DNA of 64,000 nt from assembly GCA_008692225.1 (NCBI GenBank), contig VICG01000002.1, forward strand, positions 1,132,001 through 1,196,000. Direction: 5' to 3'. Origin of the DNA: Monilinia fructicola (lineage: Eukaryota; Ascomycota; Leotiomycetes; Helotiales; Sclerotiniaceae). How positions within the stretch are numbered: position 1 is the first letter of the stretch; the number at the start of each line of letters is the position of its first letter. The position numbers were made by a program, and so were the translations under genes. The notes below the pieces were generated by a model. That model was not told the DNA's origin. It saw nothing but the letters and a program-made list of their open reading frames with translations, and made no database searches. Of this stretch, positions 1 to 11,099 are shown in pieces.

Positions 1-408
1 TTTCACCGCAAAGCTAAGATGAGTAAGTACCATGCATAAACAGCGTATCGAGGGGTCTATGAGCGATGATATACTTTAGGATCATGAATGAAGGCCCCTC
101 CAACCTTGCTATTCGGTGGTTGTCCACCAGTGGTTGCATATTTTAGGCACTCGATGATGGTCTGTTTGGATATCAGCTTTAGTTCCGTTCCATGGTTAAC
201 CCGCAAGGCAATACGTACAGTTTTACCCGAGCCATTGAGTCCGACGATGAGTGTAAGAGGGGTGTTGAAAGCGATCGCTTCCCAGCCCTTGTGGTCAAAG
301 GACCGTACGCTGTCAGAAGGAAAACTAGTAAGCTCAACCTTTCCCAATATATAGCCTATCTCGATGTCACTCTAACCCGCATATTCTCATCTTTTCAATT
401 CTTGACAT
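1..408 (-). CDS. RAD50: RAD50 DNA repair ATPase, 5' exons (partial, runs off left edge)
   Basis: RAD50 is the SMC-like ATPase of the Mre11-Rad50-Xrs2/Nbs1 complex that tethers and processes DNA double-strand breaks. I read four exons on the minus strand: 408-377, 309-219, 161-75 and 13-1, with GT-AG introns of 67, 57 and 61 nt. The first exon (32 nt) encodes [11 protein letters not shown] and splices into VRSFD, the conserved N-terminus of the family. The Walker A loop reads GLNGSGKT, followed by [12 protein letters not shown] and GGAFIHDPK, then LCGE in the last partial exon. All splice phases agree. One residue is odd: a Val inserted in the normally uninterrupted NSKGGAF loop. The rest (coiled coils, zinc hook, Walker B) lies outside the window, so I cannot tell whether the gene is intact. 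It is divergent from wc-2 across about 3 kb. Confidence 0.88.
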
Positions 409-1894
409 CTTGTTGACTTTGGAGGTGCCCCGCAATCTATTGAGTATTGACGATCAAAGAAGGAGAGCCGATGATCGCCACAAAATTATCTACAGTATGG
501 TTTCGTTGGTTAGGTCGGAAACATTAGGTACGATATATTAAATTCACGATAATGGAATAATGGAATAATGAAATAATGAAATAATGAAATAATGAAACAA
601 GGCTGACCACCTTCTTGTTTGCGATCCTTTGTATTGAAATAGAACTAAAGGTTTGTATGTGTAATAAATAGATGATGGACCGTTAGATCACCGAAGTGTG
701 GGCTGTTCCGCCGTGCTTTATAGAGAAGATGATTGATGGGTGCAGGTGGCTTGTGGATGGTACTACTTACTGTAGAGTAGTAAAGTAGCAAAGTAAATAG
801 TTATCAATACTCGAGCATAAACAAAAAAGTTTCCCTGTGGCAAATGATAAGGTTATCGAACGCGAAGGAGAAAAAAGAAGCGCGCTTGCTCACGTCATCA
901 CGTGCTCGTCTCGGCACACTGACCACGCAGGCTGACAAGTGAGAACTAAACCAGTGCAGTACAGTACGTACAGAGAAGGGCAGGATGGAACTTCTCTCTG
1001 TTCCGGACTACGGACTACGGATTGCGGATTATGGATTATGGACTAACTACTGTACAGTTTTACAAAAAGTTTCTTTAGTATAAGCCACCAAGTTCGCTTC
1101 TATGATCTGTGCGTGTTCCCCGCTGTAATGAGGGAGGAGGAGTCTGTATGGCCACTATGGTGGTACAGAATGGCATTGCCGGGTGCCCAGTGGTTTTGGC
1201 TAAAGGGGTCCAAGCCTCTTTAGGTAGGTCGGGAGATACCTAGGTACTACTATACTGGGGACCTACAGTATGACCTACCTAGCATGTATGGTATGACCTC
1301 TGTATGACCTATGATCTATGGCCTATTGACGATATCGTCCGATGAGTGTCAATTTTCAATGTTGATGAGGAGGTAGGTGGAAGGTTCGCACGTAGATATC
1401 ATACATACACCTCCTCGCTGGAGGTAGTAGATTGGATCAGTTGGGTAGCATTGAATGGATTTATGCATATTTGTTGTTCATATGAGATGAATTAGGGATA
1501 TACCAAATATCATCAATTAGAAGAGTGTTGGATTCAACATTCAAATCATTTGAATTGTTTTATTTGTAAGCCTTGTTATTATTGTTGTTGTTGTTGCTGT
1601 TGCTGTTGCTGTTGCTGTTGTTGTTATATTACCTAGGTATTATTGTTCTTATTCTTATTCTTATTCTTATTATTCTTACTCCTATTATTAGTAGGTACCC
1701 AAGTACGTGCCCGAACACATGCAGAATACCCCATATACGGTATCCTCAAGCGATAGCCTTTACCACTAGTTGGGTAAAACATACATACAGCGTACAGACA
1801 GAGTACTGAGGTTCATCGACTAGGCAGGTAAAATTGCTTTTATCGACACTCTCCCCTTCTGCTACTACTACTTATTGACTAAGAATAAATATTA

Positions 1895-2044
<150 letters not shown>

Positions 2045-2279
2045 TAATTTAGCCGGGTAAAATTATCTATTTACTATCCATCTACTCTGTGGGTAGATAC
2101 TTCTACGAGTACCTAGTATTTAAAGAAGGCGTTTATAATACCTTACCTAGCTAAAGTGAGAGTGAGTACCTCGAATACCCGTAGACAGGAAGGACTATTT
2201 GTATAATAATTAATTCATATATATAATGTTTTGTAATACGAATATTTAGATAGTATATAGATACATCTATGGATACATA

Positions 2280-2289
2280 CACATATATA

Positions 2290-2330
<41 letters not shown>

Positions 2331-2420
2331 GTATAACTAGGTACATGTACACATATATATTATATTATATATGTATGTATATATATATATACATACCTAG
2401 GTATATATACACACACATAC
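2280..2420. repeat. (TA)n and ATAC/ATAT-rich simple repeat
   Basis: A run of about 20 TA dinucleotides near 2290-2330, followed by mixed ATGTAT/ACACAT repeats. No coding or RNA signal. Confidence 0.9.
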
Positions 2421-3413
2421 ACACACATATATATCCATGGATATACATACCCAGTTTTTACTAGGCACATATATACATACACACCCGGCCACAGCATCTC
2501 CTCGAAAGCCGTCTTATAAAATGATATACCCATCATATCTATTATTATATTATTCGTATGAGATAGATCTGAGATCAATTTTGTAGATCAGTTCATTGCT
2601 TATAATTTAACTTTACTTTACCTTACTTACCCTACTCACTTGGTGTTACCTTAGCTTTGTGACTAGCAAACCCGGAACTCTCATATCATATCATATCCCT
2701 TTCCTTCTCTCATCCATCATCAATCTCATTACAATCTATTTCTTCAACACCACGAACGATCCAACGATAGAACGATACAACATACAACCAACGATACGAC
2801 GATACCTCCTCCGACTACCTACCGCCATCCAACCAATCAATCAACCAGCCTCGTCACTCGTATTGAAAACCTACATACCGACCTCCAGGGCTACTACCTA
2901 CGACCTTACCTACCTACCCGTGAACCGGCCTGCCTACCTACCTCTACCTGCCTGCCTACCTAAATAATTACCCAGCATCTGCCGAACTATTTATCCACCC
3001 TTTCTCTAAATATATCACATTTTCACACATTCCCATGTTTTTTTTCTGTCTTCCAAATTCCCATCCCACCCGTTATCAAATTACCAATCACCCCATCCAT
3101 ATACAAAAAATACCGCAATCTATCATTCAATAATAATTACCCTTCCAACTTCTTCCAATTTTATTTCTCCTCTTCAAAACTTCCGAACTTTCTTCAATTT
3201 TAATTTCCAAGCAAAAGCAAGCAAAGCAAAAAAAGCAAAAAAAAGCAAAGCAAAGCAAAGCAAAGCTTTCTAAGCTAAATGCCTCAGTACCACATTCTGT
3301 GATACATACCTGCCACTACCTGCCTTAACCTCTAGCTCCCTTATATATCGTCGATTTCGAATGCGCATCCCGACACAGATTCTTCTTTGCTCCAACGGAA
3401 TAATAAATTCGAT

Positions 3414-5162
3414 ATGTCTGAGAGTGACACGTCGATGAATATGAACAATATGGGTTTGGATCCTACCGCCGTCATGTATCATCATCATGCAGGCAACCTC
3501 GGGTCGATGGACAGGTCCTTGTCAGCCTCGCAGGTACGACACCTTCAATCTCCCGAGATCTCTTGGATCTTGGGAGAAATCTCACCACCCCATTTTCTAT
3601 TCACCATTTACCATTTACCATTCTCCCGTATCCAGTATCCATTGTCCATTGTCCATTCTCTATTCTCTATTCTCCATCGCGGTATGCCATATTCTAATCC
3701 CGGATCTAGGCCGACCAAAATTTACCGGACACTTTAATGACCGAAATGCTACACGATAATTTGGTAATTGATTATGATGGTTTGCCTGACATGAACATGG
3801 ACATGAGTGCCATTGGCGACAACACCAACATTTCGAAATCATACACGCCACTCAACAACTTAATGTCGCCCACCGAAAATGGGCAAACAGACAGTGGTGG
3901 AGGGGTGAGCATGAATGCGGGAGATACACAAATCGCAGAAATTGGCGCTGGACCTTTGCCTGCAGGTTTTGGTACTCAACCTTCTCTTCCGAGTAGCAGC
4001 ACAGTTACAGACTTTACGAAACGAAGAAATTGGCCACAAAAGGTGATTGAAGAGATCAAGGATTTCATGCATGTTCTCACCCCCAATGGAAAATAGTTTA
4101 TGCTTCTCCTAGCTGCCAAAGTCTTACGGGCTATACGCCTGAGGAACTTGCCGGTAAATTCATAGTGGATTTCATACATCCAGATGACAGTGCAACATAT
4201 GTCAGAGAATTCAATGAATCTATCGCATCTGGTAATGCTCTGCGATTTTACTACCGATTTCGCAAGAAGGACACGACTTTTACCATCTTCGAGTCCCATG
4301 GACATGCTCATTATGCCTCGACAGGGGGTTCGTCGACCCCCGCATCTTCCAGTTAGAGATACTGCAGACTATTGCAGAGGATTTTTCATGATGGCAAGAC
4401 CATACCCAACAAAGAATGCCGTTCTACTTGATTCATTTTTGGAACACAAGATTGAATTTGAGCGAATGTCGAAGCGTATTAAGGATCTTAAGAGAGAGGA
4501 AGAAGAGGAATACGAGGATAGTGAAAGAAATTGGGCACACAAGCACCATCAGAATCATCTGATACGATAACCACATCAATCAGTACATCTATGGTTGCTG
4601 GCTCAACCGTCCCGATTTTCTAGCGATGCCACCCCAGCTAAACCAGATATGTCACATGGCACGTTGACAAAGGCCAACCTTGAGGATGCAAGTTCTAGTC
4701 GCAACCCCGATTCTATCAACGATAAAATGATGCCGATACGAGGGTGTAGATCGCATCCAAATGCTCACAGGGTTAACAATATCGAGAAGGTGAACGGAGT
4801 CAAGGGATTAGTACTGGTGATCACAGTCCAGCGTTGATCAGGGGTGATGCTGGAATTGCAATCCCGTTGATAAAGATGGCCGTCTGGGAGACAAGAAGAA
4901 GAAGTTGAAGCTGCTGGATGAATACGTTTGCACAGATTGTGGTATGTATCAGGTCCATTCACTCTATAGATCTGAAGGAAAAATACTAACATTTGATCAA
5001 GGTACACTGGATTCACCTGAATGGCGCAAAGGTCCCGTGGGTCCCAAGACGCTCTGTAATGCCTGTGGTCTCCGGTGGGCGAAGAAGGAAAAGAAACAAA
5101 AACCAGAGCCTTCAAATCCTCCGCTGGATCTTAAATATACTCTCGAATCTCTACGAAAATGA
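3414..5162 (+). pseudogene. wc-2: white collar 2 (WC-2) homologue, reading frame broken by several single-base indels
   Basis: WC-2 pairs with the photoreceptor WC-1 through PAS domains and binds GATA elements in light-responsive and clock promoters. Exon 1 (3414-3533) encodes MSESDTSMNMNNMG; intron 3534-3709; a long middle exon; intron 4942-5001 with an ATACTAACATT branch site; last exon 5002-5162. The PAS region (about 4070-4310; [45 protein letters not shown]) and the zinc finger (CTDCG, then SPEWRKGP and [15 protein letters not shown]2-C-X18-C-X2-C) are well kept. They sit in different frames: breaks fall near 4089-4093, 4320-4360, 4525-4545, 4608-4618, 4735-4800 and 4860-4875. With indels ignored the product would be about 500 aa, the normal length. 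I see indels but no substitution stops and no lost motif residues, so either a very young pseudogene or base-calling error fits. Confidence 0.85.
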
Positions 5163-6960
5163 CTTGACTGGTTTTTACACGGCGCTTAGGCTTGGGTGGG
5201 AATTTAAACAAACCCGGCATGGAGCCTGGCGGGGATGGTGTTTAGAGGGTTTTGTTGTCTTAATACCGGTTCGCCAGATTAAAGGTCGGCGTTTCTTTTC
5301 TCTTTTCGTTGGTATATCAAGATGGATGCTAGGCTTGCTCCACTTATCAACACCGATTTGGTATGACAAGTATAAACACATATCTGGCTATTATCTTGGA
5401 TTCATATTCCGTATCATGAATATTATGAACTATTCTTTAAGAGAAACCACGAGCCAATCATATACTATGAGAGGGCATCTTCCGAAATTTTCTAATCCTA
5501 ATTAGATAGCATCTAAAGATCTATAGTCTCCTCGCTAAGATTGTATTGACCCTCACACGCACAATCACATGCTGATCTGTCCCTGATCCCGATGATATGA
5601 GAACTTGGACATGGATCATCGTTTGAATGGTAGTGCCTGTGTAAATATAGAACTTGAACTGTCTGAATGTCTGAATGTCTGAATGTCTGAACTTTTAACC
5701 CTTTGAATTTCTGAATGGTGGTTTGTTCATCTTTTTTTTTTTTTTTCTTTTTTCCTCTTTTCTTTTCCTTGGAGGGATGCGGGGTATGCGGGGAGAGGGA
5801 TGGGATGGATGGATGGATGGATGGATGGATGGATGGATGGGAGGATCAGGGAGGTATCTTTTTTCTTTTTCTTTTTCTTTTTTTTTGGGGGAGAGGGGGG
5901 GAGAGGGGGGGAAGGGTTTTGTTTTTCTTTTTGTTTTTCTTCTTTTTCTTCTTTTTACTTTCGTTCTTTGGGTTGCGAAAAGGTTGGGGGTGGGGATGGG
6001 GATGGTGAGGTTTTGAGGAGGAGGGGAAGGGGAGGGGAAGGTGAGGAAGAGAGATTGTATGGGTGGAATGAGATGGAGATGGGTCTCTACTTCCAGGTTC
6101 CAGGTTGCTCTTGTCCGGCCAGACTGGTAGATTTGTTAATCGAGGTTATGATGATTGTTTGGTGGGTGGATGGATGGAGAGAGGGAGGGAGGGGGGTGGA
6201 TGGATATATGATCATCATCATCATCATCATCATCAACATCATCAACAAACAGCACACCTCGCATGGTAATGATAATGATGATGATGATAACCTCGGAATT
6301 CCGATTTCTTGATGTCTTTTTGTGGTTGGTGGTGGTGGTGGTGGTGATGCGGGTTCTGATTTGATGTGATTTAATAGCTGCTCGAAGATGAGAAAGGGAA
6401 GAGATAGAATTGTCTGATGATACATCACAGGAAAATAAACAAACAAGTAGATAGATAGATAAATAAATAAATAAACAGGTACCGACTACCAAGCACGCTC
6501 GAAAAATAAAGCTGCAAGGAACCTAACTAACTAGATAGGTAGGTAGGTACAGACAAGAGGTTTCGCCATGGGACAGTGCACGGCGGGGGTGGGTGTTGAT
6601 GAGAAGATCCGAAAAGAATGAAGGCTGGATGGAGTCTTGTGGGGATTCGCAACGAGCGGGTGGGGGAGGGGAGGAGGGAGGGGAGGGGTGCAGCGCGGAG
6701 GATGAGGGGGTGCGATGGATGCTGCAGGGCGATTGATACTGTAGCTTCGACGGGCATGGGGAGGAAATAGGGGATGTGGAGAGAGCGAGCGAGAGAGAAT
6801 GGGAGGCGAGGGAGAGGGGTTTTTGATTATATGTCCACGTTCTGGGGTTGGTGGGAGGGTATGGTGTTGCACAAGATTAAGATTAAGGAGGATATGGATC
6901 ACTTGATATACATACATACATACATACATACATACATACATACATACATACATACATACA

Positions 6961-6992
<32 letters not shown>

Positions 6993-7193
6993 CATACATA
7001 CATACATACATATAGACAGACCATCGTGCCCTACAACAACATCGATACTTATGAGTTCTAAATACTCAAAAGAAAAAAGGTACGTCTTTGATTCAATATA
7101 CATACACATAGATACGCAACAGCAACGCAACGACACAAAAGCAAAACCACTACTCACTCCTTCCATGCAGCAACTTTCCCTAGCACGCAAATA
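5163..7193. other. low-complexity intergenic spacer
   Basis: About 2 kb without a supportable gene. Contents: 3' region of wc-2, (GTCTGAAT)n at 5660-5692, a T-rich tract at 5731-5770, (GGAT)n at 5803-5842, purine-rich G/A stretches to 6060, (CAT)n near 6207-6240 and the long (CATA)n tract. Long open frames here (up to 219 codons) come from the repeats. Confidence 0.6.
6905..7015. repeat. (CATA)n microsatellite, about 105 bp
   Basis: More than 25 consecutive CATA units with one internal phase slip. Open on both strands, which creates artefactual ORFs. Confidence 0.97.
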
Positions 7194-9200
7194 CTAATGC
7201 CCCGACCGCCTCGCATACTTCCCATATACGTCGCCAGCCCTCGAGGCCCCCGCACTATACCCCTCCTTAACCTTATCCGTAGCCTTCCCCGCCGTATCTC
7301 TGAAGGCTTCAAAGGGGTTTTTTCGAGCACTCTCGAACCTCGCTGCGCCTGGTGCGCCGAAATAACCATACCCCCTGTAGACTTCATCTCTTCCTCGCCT
7401 TATATAACTTTGAAGATACGCAGTAAGCCTCGTTGGGATCCATTTGAACGAGTCTAGGACTGCTGTCGGACCCAGGAGGTAGAGTAGGCAAAGAATGATC
7501 CCTAGGGCTAGGAATCCTATGATTCCCATGACATCCCTAGCTCTCTGGTGTCTGCCACGAAATGTTTTCTTCTTCCTTGCTACAAAGTCAAACAGTGGCT
7601 CGATGGGTCTATCTGTTTCCTTGAAATAAAATATCGCGCCGGCATTCGTAAGACTAAAAATACTCTGTCCATCCATATCACCACCGGGTTTACCACTGCC
7701 TGCCCAGTATCTCCTCGTGTTAGGCCACACGGAGATCTTGACACTAGCCCGATGGGTATAGAACGGTGGTCTATGCATAGCCAATCTATTTTGTGCCGCT
7801 TCAAGCTTCTGAATAGCCAATCTTCCTGCTATTGAATCTAGGCGATGGGCACGTTTCATAACCGAGTCGATAGCCCTCAGCTTCTGCCCGTTCAGTTTCC
7901 AGCAATGCATGATCTTTGGTCCATTTTTCTTGAACGAGGGTTTTGGAAAAGGTCCAGGATGCTTGCATGATGGAGGTGTGTTCTTCGGGACTGTAGGAAG
8001 TGCCTGGGAGGAGATGTGAGAGGTGAATTATAGTTGGTGAGATACGGACGCAGAGTGAGAGGTAGGCGGCACTTGAGATTATGTTATGGAGGCTTTGGTG
8101 TAGCGCCGTGGGACGGGGGATGTCAGTGTTGAAACGGACTGGGAGAAGGGTGAGATAATTGAAAAGAGGGGCGAATAGGAGCATGACTTGCGCGGTAAGG
8201 ATTGAGCAATCGACGTGGAAGTTGGGGGTTAGAGATGCACCGCCTAGGAGAGTGCGAATAGATTTGGAGCGGAGTTCCTGGCGACTGTAGCCTAAGGGTC
8301 ACACGCGTTAGTGGTATCATAGCTACTGGGAGTTGGGACTTTGTACCTTCACTATTGAGAAGTGCACGATCTAAACCATGAAGAAATTCTTCCCCCTCTT
8401 TGGTATTTCCCCATAGATTTGGCGCGAAAACCTTGACCTCCAGAATCCTTACTATGATGCCAACGATAAGAAATTTCCTCGTTTCCGTACTTATTAACAT
8501 TTCGTTCCATCCCCCAACTACAGGGTCTGGCTCAGCGACTAGTTCCGCATATCTCAGGAACTCATCTGGCATATCAAGAGCCCAAGGTTCATGAAACCCT
8601 TGGTGCAATTCTTGAAATCCAAAATAATCTCCAGCAAACACAAGAATTCGCTCAAACAAAACTGCATATGCCTTCTGAAACCATTCATTGCTGCGATTCT
8701 CCTTCCGGGTGCGGAGGGTATTCATATTGGATAGGCATAAACTTTTCGATGTCGGCTAGAGTGGTCGGTCGTGATTGGACTCTCCTGAACCATTTTTCCC
8801 TTTTGATCGGCACTTTGATTTCTCGCGGTTGGTCCATCGACTGCTGCAACTTTTGGTGCTGCGAGAAGCTCATCATTTTCGGCCACTTGTTGAGATGCTG
8901 CGCTTGCAGGGACGGTATTTGTGACGGAGCTGCTGGCTAAACCACTAAGGAGTCTGATCGACATCAACTGATCGCCCGCACCTCGCACTTGCTGCCAATG
9001 CATCTCGTGCTTTATTCCTTCGATCTTGAGAGATAGTGTTTGGCTCAATATTTGTTTACCAACTAATGTCTCTTAGATCGGAGGTTTCTCCTTGATGTTT
9101 GAAATAAAACATTTTCGTCGGCTGTTCCGGGATTTATCTCATCGTCTGAATCAACATACTTTTGAGTCTGAAGATTGGTGCGATTTCGCAGGAATGACAT
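7194..9200 (-). pseudogene. unrecognised conserved-looking protein with one C-terminal membrane segment, frame-broken
   Basis: I do not recognise this family. Reading right to left: start at 9200 (MSFLRNRTNLQTQKY), an Ala-rich stretch, a block around RPTTLADIEKF and PIQYEYPPHPEGE, then a well-formed segment 8690-8347 (FERILVFAGDYFGF, LVAEPDPVVGGWNE). A clean 55-nt intron (8292-8346) follows, then ASWTFSKTLVQEKWTKDHA, KRAHRLDSIAGRLAIQKLE, and a transmembrane helix near 7495-7430 (VMGIIGFLALGIILCLLYLL). The C-terminus ends at 7194, rich in Arg, Gly and Ala. The likely frame changes at four places (about 9060-9075, 8820-8835, 8681-8693, 7848-7862), each consistent with a one-base gain or two-base loss. 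Ignoring these, the protein is about 650 aa. It could be an intact gene in a poorly read stretch, or a decayed one. Confidence 0.6.
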
Positions 9201-9638
9201 GTTGATGGGAAATATTGAGTTAGTATGGAGTGTGACACGGATTAGTTGAGGGCTTCACGATATTTTGATGCTGCGATGTTGGTTGAGATGGGTAGGTAAC
9301 AAAAGAAAAACCCGGGTAACAATCAAGAAGCATTCCTCAAAGAAACGAAGAATGCCGATCATACAAAGAGAAAAAAAAGCTGGAAGCATCACCTCTTTCT
9401 TTTCCCAAAACGAGTCAAATATTGGCATTGAAAGCATTGCATGGGGTCAAACAAGCGCAAAAAGCTTTGCTTTTGGATTCTTTGTGGTCTGGGAAGAGTT
9501 TGTTTCTCTGATACCTTGCTACAAATCCTTAGTCATAAGATTTGCCCTAGAAGGTAAACTCGATGACAACGATACTTCTCCCCTAGAAGAAGCAATGTCA
9601 AAACATAGGTTTGATATGCCCCGGAGGCAGATTTTACC
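9201..9638. other. intergenic spacer
   Basis: A 127-codon open frame crosses this segment (9265-9648, plus), but its composition looks random and it overlaps the 3' end of the RidA gene antisense. I see no gene or RNA. Confidence 0.5.
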
Positions 9639-10086
9639 TTACAGATGAGCTGTACATTCAATTTCCACATCTGTTCCCAAGGGCAATTCGTGCACCGCAA
9701 ACGCAAGTCCTGACTGGCTTAGGATCCTTGTGAAAGAATTCTGCATAGACGTTGTTCATAGCTGCAAAATCATCCATTTTGGTTAGGAAGACATTGACCT
9801 TGACTACGTTGTCAATGCTACTGCCAGCTGCCTCGAGGATTGCTTGGAGGTTCAAAAGTGATTGTCTCTATGTTTATTATTTAGTCATGCTGTCCATCAA
9901 AACATGTAGATAGGAGTCGAAACATACGGTTCGATCAGCAATACCTCCTTCGACGAGCTTCTTGGTAGCGACATCCATCCCAATGCTACCAGAGCAATAA
10001 ACCATTCCTTGACATTTAACAGCTTGAGAGAAGAAAGGCAATGGCGGTGGTGCCTTGGCAGTCGAAACGGATTCTTTTTGAGGCAT
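9639..10086 (-). CDS. RidA/YjgF/HMF1-family 2-iminobutanoate deaminase, one apparent frameshift near the C-terminus
   Basis: RidA proteins are small trimeric enzymes that hydrolyse reactive enamine/imine intermediates released by PLP enzymes; fungal members act in cytosol or mitochondria. Exon 1 is 10086-9928 (MPQKESVSTAKAPPPLPFFS, then GMVYCSGSIGMD), intron 9927-9868 (60 nt), exon 2 from 9867 (QSLLNLQAILEAAGSS, VVKVNVFLTKMDDFAAMN, YAEFF, KPVRTCV). The conserved substrate-binding Arg is in PVRTC. Directly after it the frame breaks at a T run (9699-9701 on plus): three Ts where two would restore AVHELPLGTDVEIECTAHL and a stop at 9639. Restored length is 128 aa, exactly family size. As written the protein is truncated after the Arg motif with a wrong tail. 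An extra base in a homopolymer suggests a read error, but I cannot prove it. Confidence 0.85.
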
Positions 10087-10209
10087 CTTGTATCATTCAC
10101 TCTTGAGCTTCTAATGATTCGATCGAGATGATATGGTATGATATGACCTCGGGACTTGATGAAAATGATGAAATGTTGGTGTCGAGGATGTCCACGGGTG
10201 TATCTTATA

Positions 10210-10519
10210 TTATGAAGCTGTCCAGATTAGAAAGGTGGGGATGCGAGGGGTAACACAAAGATAACAGGGAATAAGATTGATTTGCTTTCATCGCGGGGAA
10301 GCTTTCAAAAATACTCGTAACATAATTACCTTTCTTATCTTGCAGGCCAATTAATGATGACCTCGGGACTAGAGAGTTTTCTTCTTTGGAAATGAGATCA
10401 ATCCCGTCTTGGGTATCAATGCTTTCCAAGGTTCTTTTCGAGTGATACTGTATCAGACATGTCCATGGATCAGACATACCAAATAATTGCATCTGATCCG
10501 CCGAGAACCGTGACGTCAT
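10210..10519 (-). CDS. possible small unrecognised protein (65 aa)
   Basis: Start at 10519 (MTSRFSADQMQLFGM), exon to 10330, a plausible intron 10329-10218 (GTAATT...CAG with a TCTAAT branch site), then a two-codon last exon ending at 10210. No family recognised and no domain visible. It lies 124 bp upstream of the RidA gene on the same strand. Without homologues it remains doubtful. Confidence 0.25.
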
Positions 10520-11099
10520 GATGGAGAGCTGTTGGTATACCTATAGGAGATTTCGAATATGAACACGAGTGTGTGCTGCATGCTGCGTGCTGCACAAACA
10601 TATGTCTTCGCTTGAAGTATAGGAAGAACGCCTGGGGTAATATTTATCTAGTAGAAATTACATTTTTGGCAGCGCAACATGTACAGGATTTGAATGATAT
10701 CGATCATGAACGCCCGTGACTTTCCTTCACGTGCTAACTGTAGGGGCTCCCGGTGACCCCGCATCAAGTTGATCATCCTCGGCATTTCAAGTTTCTAAAA
10801 TGTTGGCTTTCGGCTGAGGGGTGATTTCGTCGTCTCTTTCTATATTTGTAATGTGATTACTTGGCCATTGCAATTCCTTTGGGCCGTGAAATTCCTGTCT
10901 TGATATTGCGTGGCGCATCGTCGAGTTTGGGGTTTAGGAGAATGTCGGCTATTTGACCATACTGCTTTCAAAGCCAGACGCAAGTACATATACAATTATC
11001 TGGGCTACAATCAAGGTTCCTCGAAGACTCAGTCTTAGCGGTCGAGGTTATAGCTATATCAACGCATCATACATCCTCCAGTAAAGTTAGACACCAAAC
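10520..11099. other. intergenic region upstream of the enoyl-CoA hydratase gene
   Basis: No gene seen. Holds an E-box-like CACGTG near 10729 and a pyrimidine-rich stretch before the start codon at 11100. Confidence 0.4.

Noticed and set aside
4085..4360. Short introns to explain the wc-2 frame breaks
   Set aside because: No GT-AG pair of workable length fits; the protein is continuous across the breaks with no missing residues, so single-base indels are simpler.
5723..6312. Phe-rich and Gly/Glu-rich plus-strand frames
   Set aside because: Translations of T-runs and purine runs; low-complexity DNA, not protein.
6531..7190. 219-codon minus-strand frame
   Set aside because: Its length comes from the (CATA)n tract, which stays open as Met-Tyr-Val-Cys repeats; the flanks look random.
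9265..9648. 127-codon plus-strand frame
   Set aside because: Random-looking composition, overlaps the RidA 3' end antisense.
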